A DNA stretch of 64,000 nucleotides from Agreia sp. PsM10 (GTDB lineage: Bacteria; Actinomycetota; Actinomycetes; Actinomycetales; Microbacteriaceae), in assembly GCF_030433855.1 (NCBI RefSeq), contig NZ_JARUXC010000006.1, positions 1 through 64,000 of the forward strand, given 5' to 3'. Position 1 is the stretch's first letter, and every line of letters starts with the position of its first letter. Below the pieces are notes generated by a model. It was not told the DNA's origin. It ran no database searches and saw nothing but the letters and a program-made list of their open reading frames with translations. Shown piece after piece: positions 41,734-50,542 of this stretch. The position numbers and the translations under genes are program-made.

Positions 41734-44700
41734 GCCCGCAGCCCCCAGGCGGCGGCGGAATGTCAGCACTCCGACGCCCGCCAGCAGGGCGAGCAGCGCG
41801 GTGGCGAACATCCATCCGGGGTCTGTTCCCGTTCGGGGCAGTTGGCCCGTGGCACCGGATGCGCCTGTCGCCGGGTCCGACGCCGTCGGCGCGGCGGGCA
41901 CCGTCGGCGTCGGCGCGGGTGTCGGCTCCGGCTCGCCGACAGCGCTCACCGTGAGCTCGGCCTCCTCCGTGACCACCTGGCCGGCCGCGTTGGAGAAGAC
42001 CGCCCGGTAACGCGAGCCGTCCTGGGAGTCCGTGACGGCATCCAGCTCGAGGACCGCTGGTGCGGGAGCGACCGCGAGCGCCGACGCCCCGGCCCCGCCG
42101 CCCTGAACGTCGGTCCACTCGGTCTCACCCGCGGCGAGCACCTGCCAGGTGGCTTCGGGCGCGGGATAGCCGGACGCTGTCGCCTCGAAGCGAACCGACT
42201 CGCCGACCGTCGCCGACGTGGCCGCCGGCTGCGTGAGCACGACGGGCGCCAGCGGCGTGACGGGCGGAGCCTCCTGCCCCGCGAAGTAGACCGGGGTGAA
42301 GGTCTCGAGACCCGCGTCGCGCTGGCCGTGGGCTCCGATCGTGAGCACGCCGCAGCGCACACTGCCGTCGAGGCAGTCGACCTGCTCCGATCCCGCGGTG
42401 AACCGTGCGGCGGTCACGAGGCCGTCGACCGTGAACGAGCCGTTCGACTCGAAGAGCGCGTTCGCGGCACCGGCCGTGCCCGCTCCGGGCCACGCGATGA
42501 AGCGCTGGTTCTCCTCCCCGTCGATGTAGGCGTAGCCGCTGCCGTGCGTTCCACCCTCCGAAGGGAAGGTCTCGACATAGCCGAAGAGCACGTAGAGGCC
42601 CGACTTGTTCGTGCCCTTCGTGAAGTTCGAACCTGCGACGCTGAGAACCGCGGAACCGTCGGCCGCGAGCTCGACGGCCGGAGAGACCGTCGTGTACGCG
42701 CCGGCGGCGTTCGGCGTTCCGGTGATCGACCCGTCGGCATGCACGGTGGGCGTCACGACGCTCAGGGCGACGGCGTTCGAGGCCGTGGTGCCGTGGTCGT
42801 TCGTCGCCACGGCTCGGATGCGGGCGGCCTCCCGCGCATCCGGAATCACGAGCCGGGTACCGGTCGCCTGCTGGCCGTCGACGATCACCGGCTGCCAGGC
42901 CGAGTCGATCTCCTGCTCCCAGGTGACGACCGGTTCGGGATTGCCCGAGATCAGCACCTGGAACACCGCCTCGTCGCCCGGCTCGAGAGTGACGCCGACG
43001 GGCTGCTGCACGAACGCCGGCGCCGAGAGCACCGTCGCCGTCGCGACCTCGGATGCGACGGTGCCGGTCGACGACGTGACGACCGCCCGGTAGGCGGTGC
43101 CGTCGTCGGTCGGTGTCACGGGGAGTTCGAGAACGGCCGATGTCGCGCCCTCGATGTCGGCGAACGCGGTCTGGCCGACGGGCTTGGACTGCCAGCGCAC
43201 GGTCGGCTCGGGCGTTCCGGTCGTCTCGACCGAGAAGCGCGCCGTGGTCGCTCCCGTTGCCGTGTCGACGACGACGGACACGGGCTGGGAGGTGATCTCG
43301 GGGACGGTTCCTGCGAATGAGTAGCGCTGGATGCCGCCGAGGCCGTCGGCCGTGCGGATCTGCAGGTAGAGAGAACCGTCCGGTCCGATCGTGAGCGCCT
43401 GCGGGTTGAAGCCGTTGATCAGCGGCAGCTCCTGGGTGCCCACGAGCGCGCCATCGCGGAACGCGAGGAGGCGCTTGGCCGACAGATTCGTGGTGAGGGT
43501 GAGTCCGGTGGCCGGGTCGCCGACGACCGTGGGCGACGCGTAGACGTTGCCGCCGACATCCAGCGTGAATTGGTCGCCGGCCACAGCGGCACCGTCGATG
43601 AGGGACACCGGACGGAAGGCGCCGACCGCCGACGTCAGCAGCACCGACCCGTCGGCGGCCGCCGATGCGCTTCCGTAGCCCGCGCCGAAGGGGTCGTCGA
43701 CAGGCTCGGCGCCGTCGATCGCCTCGACCCGGATGCCATCGGCCGCGTCACCCGTGCCGGTCACGATGTGGAACGCAGGGATTGGAGTGACGGTGAGATT
43801 CGACCAGTCCTCGGGGCCGGTGTACACGGAGCCGCCGCCTGCGAGCACTGCGCTGCCGTCGGGGAGGAACGTGAGATTGGTTGAGAGGCCGGAGAGACCG
43901 AACGGCATGGCTACATCGAGGCTGCCTTCATACTCTGCGCGGAGGTCGGCCGGAATGTCGAGTGCGGACACGACGCTCGTCCACCCCGAGGACGCGGAGC
44001 GGAAGATCGTGAACGAACTCTGCGGATCAGCGAAGCTGAAGAGACCGGAGACGACGGCCAGTTCACGGTTCACGGGGTTCCAGGCGAACGAGGTGATCTC
44101 TGCGCTCCCCAATCGCACGGCGCCCGGGGGAAGGTTACCGATGGGCTCGGTGTCGAAGGCGAGGGTGCCGGGGTTCCACACCGATCGGTTGACGATCACC
44201 GTCTCGGCGGTCACCGACGGCCAGAAGACCGCGCCCGTCTCGGCATCGAACGCGGTGCGGATCATCGCGATGGAGTCGCTCTCTGGAATGACGAGTGCCT
44301 CTCCCCGAGGCTCGAGGGTGATGGGGTCGGCGGCGATGAACGAGTGCTGCTTGACGCCGACCTGGCCCGTCGCGCCCTGCACGATCACCACGGTCTGGCC
44401 GTCGGCGGTCGGGTAGGCGACCCGAGTATTCGACTCCTTCTTGTCGGAGACCCACTGGGCACCAGCGGTGTAGACCGGCGCTCCCGGGCTGTCCCATCGC
44501 TCCTCGAGGTCGGGTGCACCTCCCGGGCCTGCGTAGTCGATCGTCACCGGGTCGAGCGGGGTTCCGGCGGGGTAGGTGACGAAGTCGGATGTCGCGGCAC
44601 TCGGAATGGCCGGCCAGAGGGTGCGGGTTTCGCTGGTTTCGAGCGCAACCTCGGCGATGTCGAGGGTGGCGAGATCGACTCCTGTCTTCGTCTCGATGCC

Positions 44701-45183
44701 CGCTGCCGGGTCCCCTTGCAGGCGCCCTGCCCAGTCGCCGCGTATGACCTGGCCGTCGGGGCCGATCTCGACAGAGAAGTTGCCGTAGCGCGTGTCGAGC
44801 TGGCAGTAATCCTCGCAGTATCCCTCGAAGTGCACGCTTCCGGCGAAGGTGAGCATGGTCGTCTGCGTGGCCGAGTCATAGCTGCCCGAGGTGAGCGGGA
44901 ACGAGTACAGGCCGTCGGCGGTGCGCGTGGCCCCGTCTTCGACCGTGGTGAAGTCGGCGCCGACGTACTTGCGCCAGGACTCCTTGATCCCCCACGTCAT
45001 GGTGCCTTCGGTGATGGAGACCGCGGTCGGAGAGGCATCGGCCGCGTCCGCTGTTGCGGCGGCGTTCGCAGCCGCGTTCGCGGCCGTCGGAACCACGAGG
45101 CCCGACAGGAGGGCGGCGGCGGCCGTCGCGGTAAGGAGGAGAGAGTGGAACGGGTGCGTGGTTCGGGTCGGAATGGTTGTCAC
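41728..45183 (-). CDS. Wall-anchored HtaA-domain haem-binding protein with Ig-like domains
   Basis: A 1151-residue secreted protein from a GTG at 45183 with AAGAAG upstream. Signal peptide (LLLTATAAAALLSGLVVPTAANA) to about residue 38; HtaA haem-associated domain ~47-215 (TWGIKESWRKYV, YSFPLTSGSYD, TFAGSVHFEGYC); a propeller-like region ~250-590; Ig-like repeats ~590-840 and ~960-1080 (ITSQPVSV, PTVRWQSKP); a Pro/Thr wall-spanning stretch; LPRTG sorting signal, membrane helix and basic tail. HtaA proteins bind haem at the cell wall for iron acquisition (family knowledge). It lies downstream of a secreted neocarzinostatin-fold gene and an IdeR box. Confidence 0.88.
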   Translation of the reverse strand: MTTIPTRTTHPFHSLLLTATAAAALLSGLVVPTAANAAANAAATADAADASPTAVSITEGTMTWGIKESWRKYVGADFTTVEDGATRTADGLYSFPLTSGSYDSATQTTMLTFAGSVHFEGYCEDYCQLDTRYGNFSVEIGPDGQVIRGDWAGRLQGDPAAGIETKTGVDLATLDIAEVALETSETRTLWPAIPSAATSDFVTYPAGTPLDPVTIDYAGPGGAPDLEERWDSPGAPVYTAGAQWVSDKKESNTRVAYPTADGQTVVIVQGATGQVGVKQHSFIAADPITLEPRGEALVIPESDSIAMIRTAFDAETGAVFWPSVTAETVIVNRSVWNPGTLAFDTEPIGNLPPGAVRLGSAEITSFAWNPVNRELAVVSGLFSFADPQSSFTIFRSASSGWTSVVSALDIPADLRAEYEGSLDVAMPFGLSGLSTNLTFLPDGSAVLAGGGSVYTGPEDWSNLTVTPIPAFHIVTGTGDAADGIRVEAIDGAEPVDDPFGAGYGSASAAADGSVLLTSAVGAFRPVSLIDGAAVAGDQFTLDVGGNVYASPTVVGDPATGLTLTTNLSAKRLLAFRDGALVGTQELPLINGFNPQALTIGPDGSLYLQIRTADGLGGIQRYSFAGTVPEITSQPVSVVVDTATGATTARFSVETTGTPEPTVRWQSKPVGQTAFADIEGATSAVLELPVTPTDDGTAYRAVVTSSTGTVASEVATATVLSAPAFVQQPVGVTLEPGDEAVFQVLISGNPEPVVTWEQEIDSAWQPVIVDGQQATGTRLVIPDAREAARIRAVATNDHGTTASNAVALSVVTPTVHADGSITGTPNAAGAYTTVSPAVELAADGSAVLSVAGSNFTKGTNKSGLYVLFGYVETFPSEGGTHGSGYAYIDGEENQRFIAWPGAGTAGAANALFESNGSFTVDGLVTAARFTAGSEQVDCLDGSVRCGVLTIGAHGQRDAGLETFTPVYFAGQEAPPVTPLAPVVLTQPAATSATVGESVRFEATASGYPAPEATWQVLAAGETEWTDVQGGGAGASALAVAPAPAVLELDAVTDSQDGSRYRAVFSNAAGQVVTEEAELTVSAVGEPEPTPAPTPTVPAAPTASDPATGASGATGQLPRTGTDPGWMFATALLALLAGVGVLTFRRRLGAAGQ

Positions 45184-45270
45184 GATCGCACTTCTTTTGG
45201 GGTCGAGGGCGCACGAATGCGCAGAGGAGAAAGCAGATAGAGGGACTCGCAGCTGAAGGGGCAAGCTGAC

Positions 45271-45302
45271 GCGTCCCCGGCGGCGACGGCCGCCGGGGAC
45301 GC
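45271..45302 (-). terminator. Intercistronic hairpin upstream of htaA-like gene
   Basis: GCGTCCCCGGCGGC (45271-45284) and its perfect complement (45289-45302) with a GACG loop lie in the 125-base gap between the neocarzinostatin-like and HtaA genes. There is no U tract on the minus strand, so it may attenuate readthrough or stabilise the upstream mRNA. Confidence 0.6.
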
Positions 45303-45308
45303 TTTCGA

Positions 45309-45788
45309 TCAGGAGAAGGCGATGTCGGCGGAGACCGACGGGAACGACCCGCTCGAGTGGTTGTCGGTTACAACGACGCGGCACAGCGTGGTACCGCAGT
45401 TGAACGTCTCCGGCTGACCAGGAATCACACCGTAGTGCGCGTTGGTTAGAAGGCGCTTGACCGTGCCGGACTGCGTGACGGTGCCCCCGGTTCCGGTGAA
45501 CTCCGCGCCGATGTACTGGCACGCCGGGGCGATGGCGGGCACACCCACATTGCCGTCGGAACACAGGCCGACGCGGTAGGTGTGCCCCGCCTCGGTGCCG
45601 TTCACCGTGACGGTGGTGGTGTAGCCGGCGGCCGGGCCGGAGCTCGGCGAGACCGTGACGCTCGAAATGGCCGAGGCAGACAAAGGAGCGGCCAGGGCGA
45701 TCCCGGCGGCCGCGACCAGAGCCGCGAGCGACCCGATGACTCGGCGGCGACGGCCTGTGGCGACGCGGGGATGAGTGAGAATTGACAT
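45309..45788 (-). CDS. Secreted neocarzinostatin-fold protein
   Basis: A 159-residue secreted protein. The signal peptide has RRRR then LAALVAAAGIALAAPLSASA. The mature part has the neocarzinostatin/Ig fold pattern: ISSVTVSPSSGPAAGYTTTVTV, two Cys pairs (LCSDGNVG...ACQYIG and FNCGTTLCRVVVTD). It may carry a small hydrophobic ligand or act as an accessory in haem uptake, as it precedes an HtaA gene; that link is inference. It is probably expressed from the iron-regulated promoter region upstream. Confidence 0.8.
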   Translation of the reverse strand: MSILTHPRVATGRRRRVIGSLAALVAAAGIALAAPLSASAISSVTVSPSSGPAAGYTTTVTVNGTEAGHTYRVGLCSDGNVGVPAIAPACQYIGAEFTGTGGTVTQSGTVKRLLTNAHYGVIPGQPETFNCGTTLCRVVVTDNHSSGSFPSVSADIAFS

Positions 45789-46176
45789 GGTTGTCGACCT
45801 TTCACGGTGTGACAAAGCACTGCTGCCTCGTCTGAACGGACCGCGCGCACCATCTGGCGAGCGCGACTCGAGGGGCTGCAGGGCTGCCGGGGTGAGGGAT
45901 CCTTCACGACACTCACCCCGGCCCGCTTACACGGATCAGTCACCCTCGAAGTTTGGTTAGGCTAACCTAAGCTCAAGGTAGTGCACACCGTGCGTCGGTG
46001 ACAAGAGCGAACGCCGAGAACCCTCGCTCGCATCGTCACGCCGCTGGGTCCGCAGCCGTGCGGCGGGTCATGCTGCGCGCATCCGGCCGTTAAAGCAAGG
46101 GTCGGATCACGATTCGATTCGAGACCGCAGGCTGATCGAATCGGGGGCACCGCGCCGCCGGTCGAAGGAGACCAGC
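45789..46176. other. 388-base intergenic region between iron locus and Mn-catalase
   Basis: Contains the IdeR/DtxR box (45952-45970) and, closer to the Mn-catalase gene, an inverted repeat CGATTCGA (46110-46117) / TCGAATCG (46136-46143). No ORF or RNA gene is recognisable. A GAAGGAG ribosome binding site precedes the catalase ATG. Confidence 0.7.
45952..45970 (-). promoter_or_regulatory. IdeR/DtxR iron box
   Basis: TTTGGTTAGGCTAACCTAA matches the 19-bp DtxR/IdeR consensus TTAGGTTAGGCTAACCTAA at 18 of 19 positions. It lies 164 bases upstream of the neocarzinostatin-like gene, which is followed by the HtaA gene. Iron-dependent repression of both is the natural reading; control of the divergent Mn-catalase is also possible. 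Confidence 0.85.
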
Positions 46177-47130
46177 ATGTACTTCCACGTTCAGGAATGG
46201 ATCAACGACATCGCCGAGGACGAGCCGGACCCTGCGGCCGCGAACGCCCTGCAGGAGGGTCTCGGCGGGCAGTTCGGCGAGATGCGCACCATGATGCAGT
46301 ACCTGTTCCAGGCGATGAACTTCCGCGGTCCCGCCGCGAAGCCGTATCGCGACCTGATCCAGGGAGTCGGCACCGAGGAGATCAGCCACGTCGAGCTGAT
46401 CGGCACCACCATCTCGCGGCTGCTGGATGGGGCGCCCGGATACAGCGGCAAGCTGACCGACCCGCTCGACACCCCGGGTGCAGGCGGTGCGACTCCTCTG
46501 AACATCGCCCTCGATCACGGCAACATCCACCACTATCTGGTGGGCGCTCAGGGCGCGCTTCCCGTCGACTCGGCGGGAAACCCATGGCTGGGCAGCTACG
46601 TCTACAACTCGGGCAACCTCGTGCTCGACCTGCTCTACAACCTCATGCTCGAGTCGACGGGTCGGCTGCAGAAGACGCGCATCTACGAGATGACCGCCAA
46701 CAAGACGGCGCGTTCGACGATCGCGTACCTGATCGTGCGCGACCAGGCCCACGAGAACGCCTACGCCAAGGCGCTCGAGACGCTCGGCGTCGACTGGAAG
46801 AAGACGCTGCCGATTCCCAAGACGAACGCCGAGCAGTTCCCCGAGGTCAAGAAGCTCGTCGACCTCGGCCTGCAGAGCAAGCAGTTCACCTTCGACCTGA
46901 AGGGCGAGTCCGAGGCCGGCCGCATCTTCCAGGGGGCGTCGCCCTCGAACGACGGCACAGACCTCGACGGAAGCGAGCAGGCCCCGATCGGTACGCCCTC
47001 GTTCATCGCGCCGGAGCGCCTCGAGGAGTTCTCGCCCGGGCTCGACCCCGAGCTGCTCAAGCTGATCCAGGCCACGGCCGAGCAGGAGCTGGCGGAGGTC
47101 AACGCCTTCTACGGCCCGACGGCGAAGTAG
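46177..47130 (+). CDS. Manganese catalase
   Basis: A 317-residue non-haem di-manganese catalase. Family features: N-terminal MYFHVQEW, the ligand region EMRTMMQYLFQAMNF, GTEEISHVELIGTTI (Glu and His ligands), NPWLGSYVYNSGNLVLDLLYNLMLESTGRLQKTRIYEM, and RDQAHENAYAKALE (second Glu/His pair). It decomposes hydrogen peroxide without haem, sensible next to an iron-limitation locus. AAGGAG precedes the ATG. Confidence 0.95.
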   Translation: MYFHVQEWINDIAEDEPDPAAANALQEGLGGQFGEMRTMMQYLFQAMNFRGPAAKPYRDLIQGVGTEEISHVELIGTTISRLLDGAPGYSGKLTDPLDTPGAGGATPLNIALDHGNIHHYLVGAQGALPVDSAGNPWLGSYVYNSGNLVLDLLYNLMLESTGRLQKTRIYEMTANKTARSTIAYLIVRDQAHENAYAKALETLGVDWKKTLPIPKTNAEQFPEVKKLVDLGLQSKQFTFDLKGESEAGRIFQGASPSNDGTDLDGSEQAPIGTPSFIAPERLEEFSPGLDPELLKLIQATAEQELAEVNAFYGPTAK

Positions 47131-47143
47131 CAGCCGGTCCGAC

Positions 47144-47221
47144 GTTCGACAGGATGAATCGACGACACTCCGGTGTTCGTCACGTGACACACCGACGATG
47201 TCTCGATTCATCCTGTTGAAC
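47144..47221. repeat. Large imperfect palindrome between catalase and arr
   Basis: GTTCGACAGGATGAATCGA (47144-47162) is complementary, with one mismatch, to 47203-47221. GTCACGTGAC (47179-47188) is a perfect palindrome near the centre. The whole 78-base structure could be a terminator for the catalase or an operator region for arr. Confidence 0.65.
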
Positions 47222-47251
47222 GGTTCGAGCACGACTTCGTACACTGAATCC

Positions 47252-47662
47252 GTGAGCACTGCACTCGACGACGGGCCGTTCTTTCACGGCACGAAGGCCG
47301 ACGTGAAGGTCGGCGATCTTCTCGTGACGGGACGCCGCTCGAACTACCGCCCCGAGATAGTGATGAACCACATCTACTTCACGGCCCTTATGAACGGAGC
47401 CGGCCTCGCGGCCGAGCTCGCCGCCGGAGACGGGGCTCCGCGCGTCTACGAGGTCGAGCCGACCGGCGAGTTCGAGAACGATCCCAACGTCACCGACAAG
47501 AAGTTCCCGGGCAACCCCACCCGTTCGTATCGCAGCACCGCACCCCTCCGGGTCGTCGCCGAGGTACTCGACTGGCCTCGACTCACGCCCGACGAGCTGC
47601 AGGCGTGGCACAACCGCCTGGCCATACTCCGCGCCGACGAGCGAGGTGAGATCATCAACTGA
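47252..47662 (+). CDS. arr: Rifampin ADP-ribosyltransferase
   Basis: A 136-residue Arr enzyme. The family sequence is clear: DDGPFFHGTKADVKVGDLL, NYRPEIVMNHIYFTALMNGAGLAAELAAGDG, VYEVEPTGEFENDPNVTDKKFPGNPTRSYRS, LRVVAEVLDW. Arr transfers ADP-ribose from NAD to rifamycins. The GTG start at 47252 gives the usual length; an ATG at 47198 would add 18 residues but lies inside the palindrome. Confidence 0.93.
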   Translation: MSTALDDGPFFHGTKADVKVGDLLVTGRRSNYRPEIVMNHIYFTALMNGAGLAAELAAGDGAPRVYEVEPTGEFENDPNVTDKKFPGNPTRSYRSTAPLRVVAEVLDWPRLTPDELQAWHNRLAILRADERGEIIN

Positions 47663-47669
47663 TCGCCGC

Positions 47670-48554
47670 TCAGCCCGCCGGGTACTCCCCTGCCTCGAGG
47701 TCTGCGATCAGGCCCGGATGCGTGGGCTCCCACCCGTAGGTCTCGCGAGTCCAGGCGCTCGTGGCCGGCTGGTCCATCGCGAAGATCTCACCGAGCGGGC
47801 CGATCGTCTCGGCGGGCACCTGCCGCACCGGCAGATCGAGCTGCGCGCCGATGACGGTCGCGATCTCGAGCATGGAGTCACCCTCGTCGCCGACCGCATT
47901 CACCGAAGTGCCGGGCTCGCCCTTCTCGATCATCAGCCGGAACAGCGACGCGGCATCCCGCCGGTGCACCGCCGGCCAGCGCTGCGTGCCGTCGCCGACG
48001 TACGCCGACACCCCCGACCGCCTCGCCGCGTCGATCAGAAGCCCTGCGAACCCGTAGGAGACGTATCGTTCGTGCACCGAACGCGGCAGGCGCACGGCCG
48101 AGGTGCGCACGCCCTGCGACGCGAGATCCAGGATGCGGCGGGCATTGATTCCCCGGCCGCCCACGGGCCCGGTGGTCGACAGCGGGTCGTGCTCGGTCGC
48201 CATCCGGCCGTTGGAGAAGGTGGTGCCCGACACGATCGAGAACGGCTTGCCGGTGCCCACCAGGGCGGCGCCGATGGTGTCCATCGCGAGGCCCTCCTCG
48301 GCGATGCTGCGCTCGAGGTCTGAGAAGTCGTTGCTGAAGGCGAGGTGGATCGAGCCGTCGGTCTCGGATGCGGCCGCCGTCAGCACATCGAGGTCGCCGA
48401 GCCCGCCGCGCGCGGCCGTTCCGCCCGCCGCCTCGACTTTCGCAGCGGATGCCTCGGTGCGGGCCAGGCCCAGCACCTCGTGTCCGTGAGACACCAGCTC
48501 CTCGACGACGACCGATCCGATACCGCCCGATGCTCCGGTGACGAAGATGCGCAT
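47670..48554 (-). CDS. NAD(P)-dependent epimerase/dehydratase-like SDR
   Basis: A 294-residue extended-SDR-like protein. Rossmann motif FVTGASGGIGSVV at residue 4; SIHLAFSND in place of the usual DxxxH strand; YGFAGLLIDAARRSGVSAYVGDGTQRWPAVHRRDAASLFRLMIE is typical of the NAD-dependent epimerase/dehydratase group found next to TetR repressors. Catalytic Tyr is not in a clear Y-x-x-x-K context. It is divergent from its likely TetR regulator. Confidence 0.9.
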   Translation of the reverse strand: MRIFVTGASGGIGSVVVEELVSHGHEVLGLARTEASAAKVEAAGGTAARGGLGDLDVLTAAASETDGSIHLAFSNDFSDLERSIAEEGLAMDTIGAALVGTGKPFSIVSGTTFSNGRMATEHDPLSTTGPVGGRGINARRILDLASQGVRTSAVRLPRSVHERYVSYGFAGLLIDAARRSGVSAYVGDGTQRWPAVHRRDAASLFRLMIEKGEPGTSVNAVGDEGDSMLEIATVIGAQLDLPVRQVPAETIGPLGEIFAMDQPATSAWTRETYGWEPTHPGLIADLEAGEYPAG

Positions 48555-48569
48555 GACCTGCTCCTTTGT

Positions 48570-48622
48570 GATGGGACTCTTGTCTCATCACAGTAGCACC
48601 GCGATGGGACAATTGTCCCGTC
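48570..48622. promoter_or_regulatory. Two TetR operators GATGGGACxxxxGTCxCxTC
   Basis: GATGGGACTCTTGTCTCATC at 48570-48589 and GATGGGACAATTGTCCCGTC at 48603-48622 share the same 20-bp symmetric pattern, 33 bp centre to centre. The second contains the perfect palindrome GGGACAATTGTCCC (48606-48619). They lie between the divergent SDR and TetR genes. Confidence 0.75.
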
Positions 48623-48636
48623 GCTAGACTGTGGTC

Positions 48637-49209
48637 ATGCCTCGTTGGGAACCGGACGCTCGTGAACGCTTCGTCGCCGCGGCCCTCGAGCTCTTCACCG
48701 ATCAGGGCTACGACGAGACGACCGTCGCTCAGATCGCAGAACGCGCGGGTCTCACGAAGAGCACGTTCTTCAGGCACTTCAGCGACAAGCGCGAGGTTCT
48801 CGCGGCCGGGCAGGAGACCCTCTCGCGCCTGCTCGCCGACGGCGTGAACTCGGCTCCCGCCGACGCATCCCCCCTCGCAGCGGTCGCCGCCGGCCTCGCC
48901 AACGCGTCCTCCGCCATGACTCCTTTTAATCGCGAGCTCGGTCCACGCCTCGAGGCCGTCATCGCGACCAGCGGCGAGCTGCAGGAGCGCGCGGTGCTCA
49001 AGCGCGTCGGCATGGCGGCCGCGATCGCCGATGCCCTGCGCGACAGGGGTGTCGACGAGTCGTCGGCCTTCATGGCCGCCGAGCTCGGCGTGCTCGCTTT
49101 CAAGGTGGGCTTCGACGAGTGGATCTCCGACGACAGCGAGCAGAGCCTGGGCGCGCTGACGTCGGCCGCGCTCGACCGCTTCAGGGTGGCGATGACGCAG
49201 CTCGACTGA
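48637..49209 (+). CDS. TetR family transcriptional regulator
   Basis: A 190-residue regulator from ATG 48637. HTH: AALELFTDQGYDETTVAQIAERAGLTKSTFFRHFSDKREVL (residues ~15-55). Adjacent duplicated operators suggest autorepression and control of the divergent SDR. Confidence 0.92.
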   Translation: MPRWEPDARERFVAAALELFTDQGYDETTVAQIAERAGLTKSTFFRHFSDKREVLAAGQETLSRLLADGVNSAPADASPLAAVAAGLANASSAMTPFNRELGPRLEAVIATSGELQERAVLKRVGMAAAIADALRDRGVDESSAFMAAELGVLAFKVGFDEWISDDSEQSLGALTSAALDRFRVAMTQLD

Positions 49210-49222
49210 TTGACTTCACGTC

Positions 49223-49924
49223 ATGCAGGCAATGCCGTTCGTCGCGACTCGCATCGACGCGATCGTCTTCGATGTGATCGGAACCCTCGTCGACGAGGAC
49301 GAGACGTGGGCCACGGTCTCTGCGCAGCTCGCGAAGGAGGCGGGTATCAGCGAGCCGGCACGGCTGAACGCGCGCTGGGTCGAGCTCCTCGACGAGCGAA
49401 TGAACGCCGTGATCTCGGGGGATGCTCGCTGGCAACCGCACGGTCGGCTCGTGAGCGACTCCGCCGCAGAGGCGATCGCACGCCTGGGCGGCAGAACGTC
49501 GGCGGCGACCTCGACGCTCGTGGAGTTCGTGGACCGGGAGTACCCGGCGTGGCCCGACGTCGCACGCGCGACCGCCGCCCTGAGACAGAACCGCCTCGTC
49601 GCCGGCGTGAGCAATGGCGACCTCGATTCTCTTGCTCGCCTAGCGAACACCAACTCGATCAGCTGGGACATCGCACTGTCCACCTCGGCCGTGCAGACCT
49701 TCAAGCCCGCGCCGGCCGCGTATCGCTTCACCATCGAACAGCTCGGCATCGACCCGCAGCGGACCCTCTTCGTCGCGGCCCATCCATGGGATCTGAGAGC
49801 CGCCGCGCTGCACGGGTTCCGCACCGCCTATATCGCCCGGCCGGGCGCGGAGCGACCCTCGAGCGAGGATCGATTCGACCTGGAAGCGGAGGATCTGGCC
49901 GCCCTGACGCGACTCCTCGACTGA
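49223..49924 (+). CDS. HAD-type haloacid-dehalogenase-like hydrolase
   Basis: A 233-residue HAD hydrolase close to type II (S)-2-haloacid dehalogenases. Nucleophile Asp in IVFDVIGTLVDE, motif II Ser in AGVSNGDLDSL, motif III Lys in QTFKPAPAAYRF, motif IV VAAHPWDLRAAALHGFRTAYIARPG. It lies 13 bases after the TetR gene. Substrate not determined. Confidence 0.9.
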   Translation: MQAMPFVATRIDAIVFDVIGTLVDEDETWATVSAQLAKEAGISEPARLNARWVELLDERMNAVISGDARWQPHGRLVSDSAAEAIARLGGRTSAATSTLVEFVDREYPAWPDVARATAALRQNRLVAGVSNGDLDSLARLANTNSISWDIALSTSAVQTFKPAPAAYRFTIEQLGIDPQRTLFVAAHPWDLRAAALHGFRTAYIARPGAERPSSEDRFDLEAEDLAALTRLLD

Positions 49925-49959
49925 TCGCACTCGGCCGAGAAGGCTCGACCGGCGCCGGG

Positions 49960-50484
49960 TCAGCCGGTCGCGCCGTCGTAGATGGCGAGCAGCCGATCGA
50001 GGAACGCCTGCACGGTCGCACGCTCCGTCGCATCCAGCCCCGCCACGAGCGCCTCGACCCCGTCGATGATCGGGAGAACCAGCTCGTACGCGCGGTCCGA
50101 TGAGGCATCCGCGGCCGTGACGACCAGCTTGCGACCGTCGCTCGGATGCCTGTCGCGGCGCACGTGGCCGGCATCCTCGAGCCGGTTGAGCACCAGGGTC
50201 ATCGCGGCCGTCGAGGTGTCGAGCCGTCGGGCCAGCTCGGTCGGCGTAGCGGAGCCGATCGTGATGAGGTGGTCCATCACCTCGAGCCCGACGGAGTCGA
50301 CGGCCAGCTCGCGCGCCAGGTAGCGCTCGAACTTCTGCTGCCGAACGGCCACCTGCTGCACGCGGGCCCGGATGTCGTCATCGAGCAAGGGGCGCCCGTC
50401 ACGTCGGGCTGCCTCACGATCCCGCCGGTCGGCACGACCGACGCCGGCGGCGGCGCTGAGCTCTTCTGATTCGTCGATCGACAC
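49960..50484 (-). CDS. MarR family transcriptional regulator
   Basis: About 174 residues from a GTG at 50484. The wHTH is VMDHLITIGSATPTELARRLDTSTAAMTLVLNRLEDAGHVRRDRHPSDGRKLVVT, including the DxR wing. It is divergent from an FAD-dependent monooxygenase and presumably its repressor. Confidence 0.9.
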   Translation of the reverse strand: MSIDESEELSAAAGVGRADRRDREAARRDGRPLLDDDIRARVQQVAVRQQKFERYLARELAVDSVGLEVMDHLITIGSATPTELARRLDTSTAAMTLVLNRLEDAGHVRRDRHPSDGRKLVVTAADASSDRAYELVLPIIDGVEALVAGLDATERATVQAFLDRLLAIYDGATG

Positions 50485-50504
50485 GACGTCAGAATACTCG
50501 TGTA

Positions 50505-50529
50505 GATTGCTAATCTCATTGATAATCAA
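50505..50529. promoter_or_regulatory. Candidate MarR operators
   Basis: Two adjacent 11-bp imperfect palindromes, GATTGCTAATC (50505-50515) and TTGATAATCAA (50519-50529), fill the AT-rich gap between the divergent MarR and monooxygenase genes. Confidence 0.5.
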
Positions 50530-50542
50530 GATTCGAGGCAAA

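Noticed and set aside
46105-46150. Stem near 46110-46143 considered as a tRNA
   Set aside because: Only one 8-bp stem; no acceptor, anticodon or TPsiC arms.
49946-49969. GACCGGC/GCCGGTC stem as a terminator between HAD and MarR genes
   Set aside because: Only 7 bp and inside the end of the MarR coding region; too weak to list as a feature.
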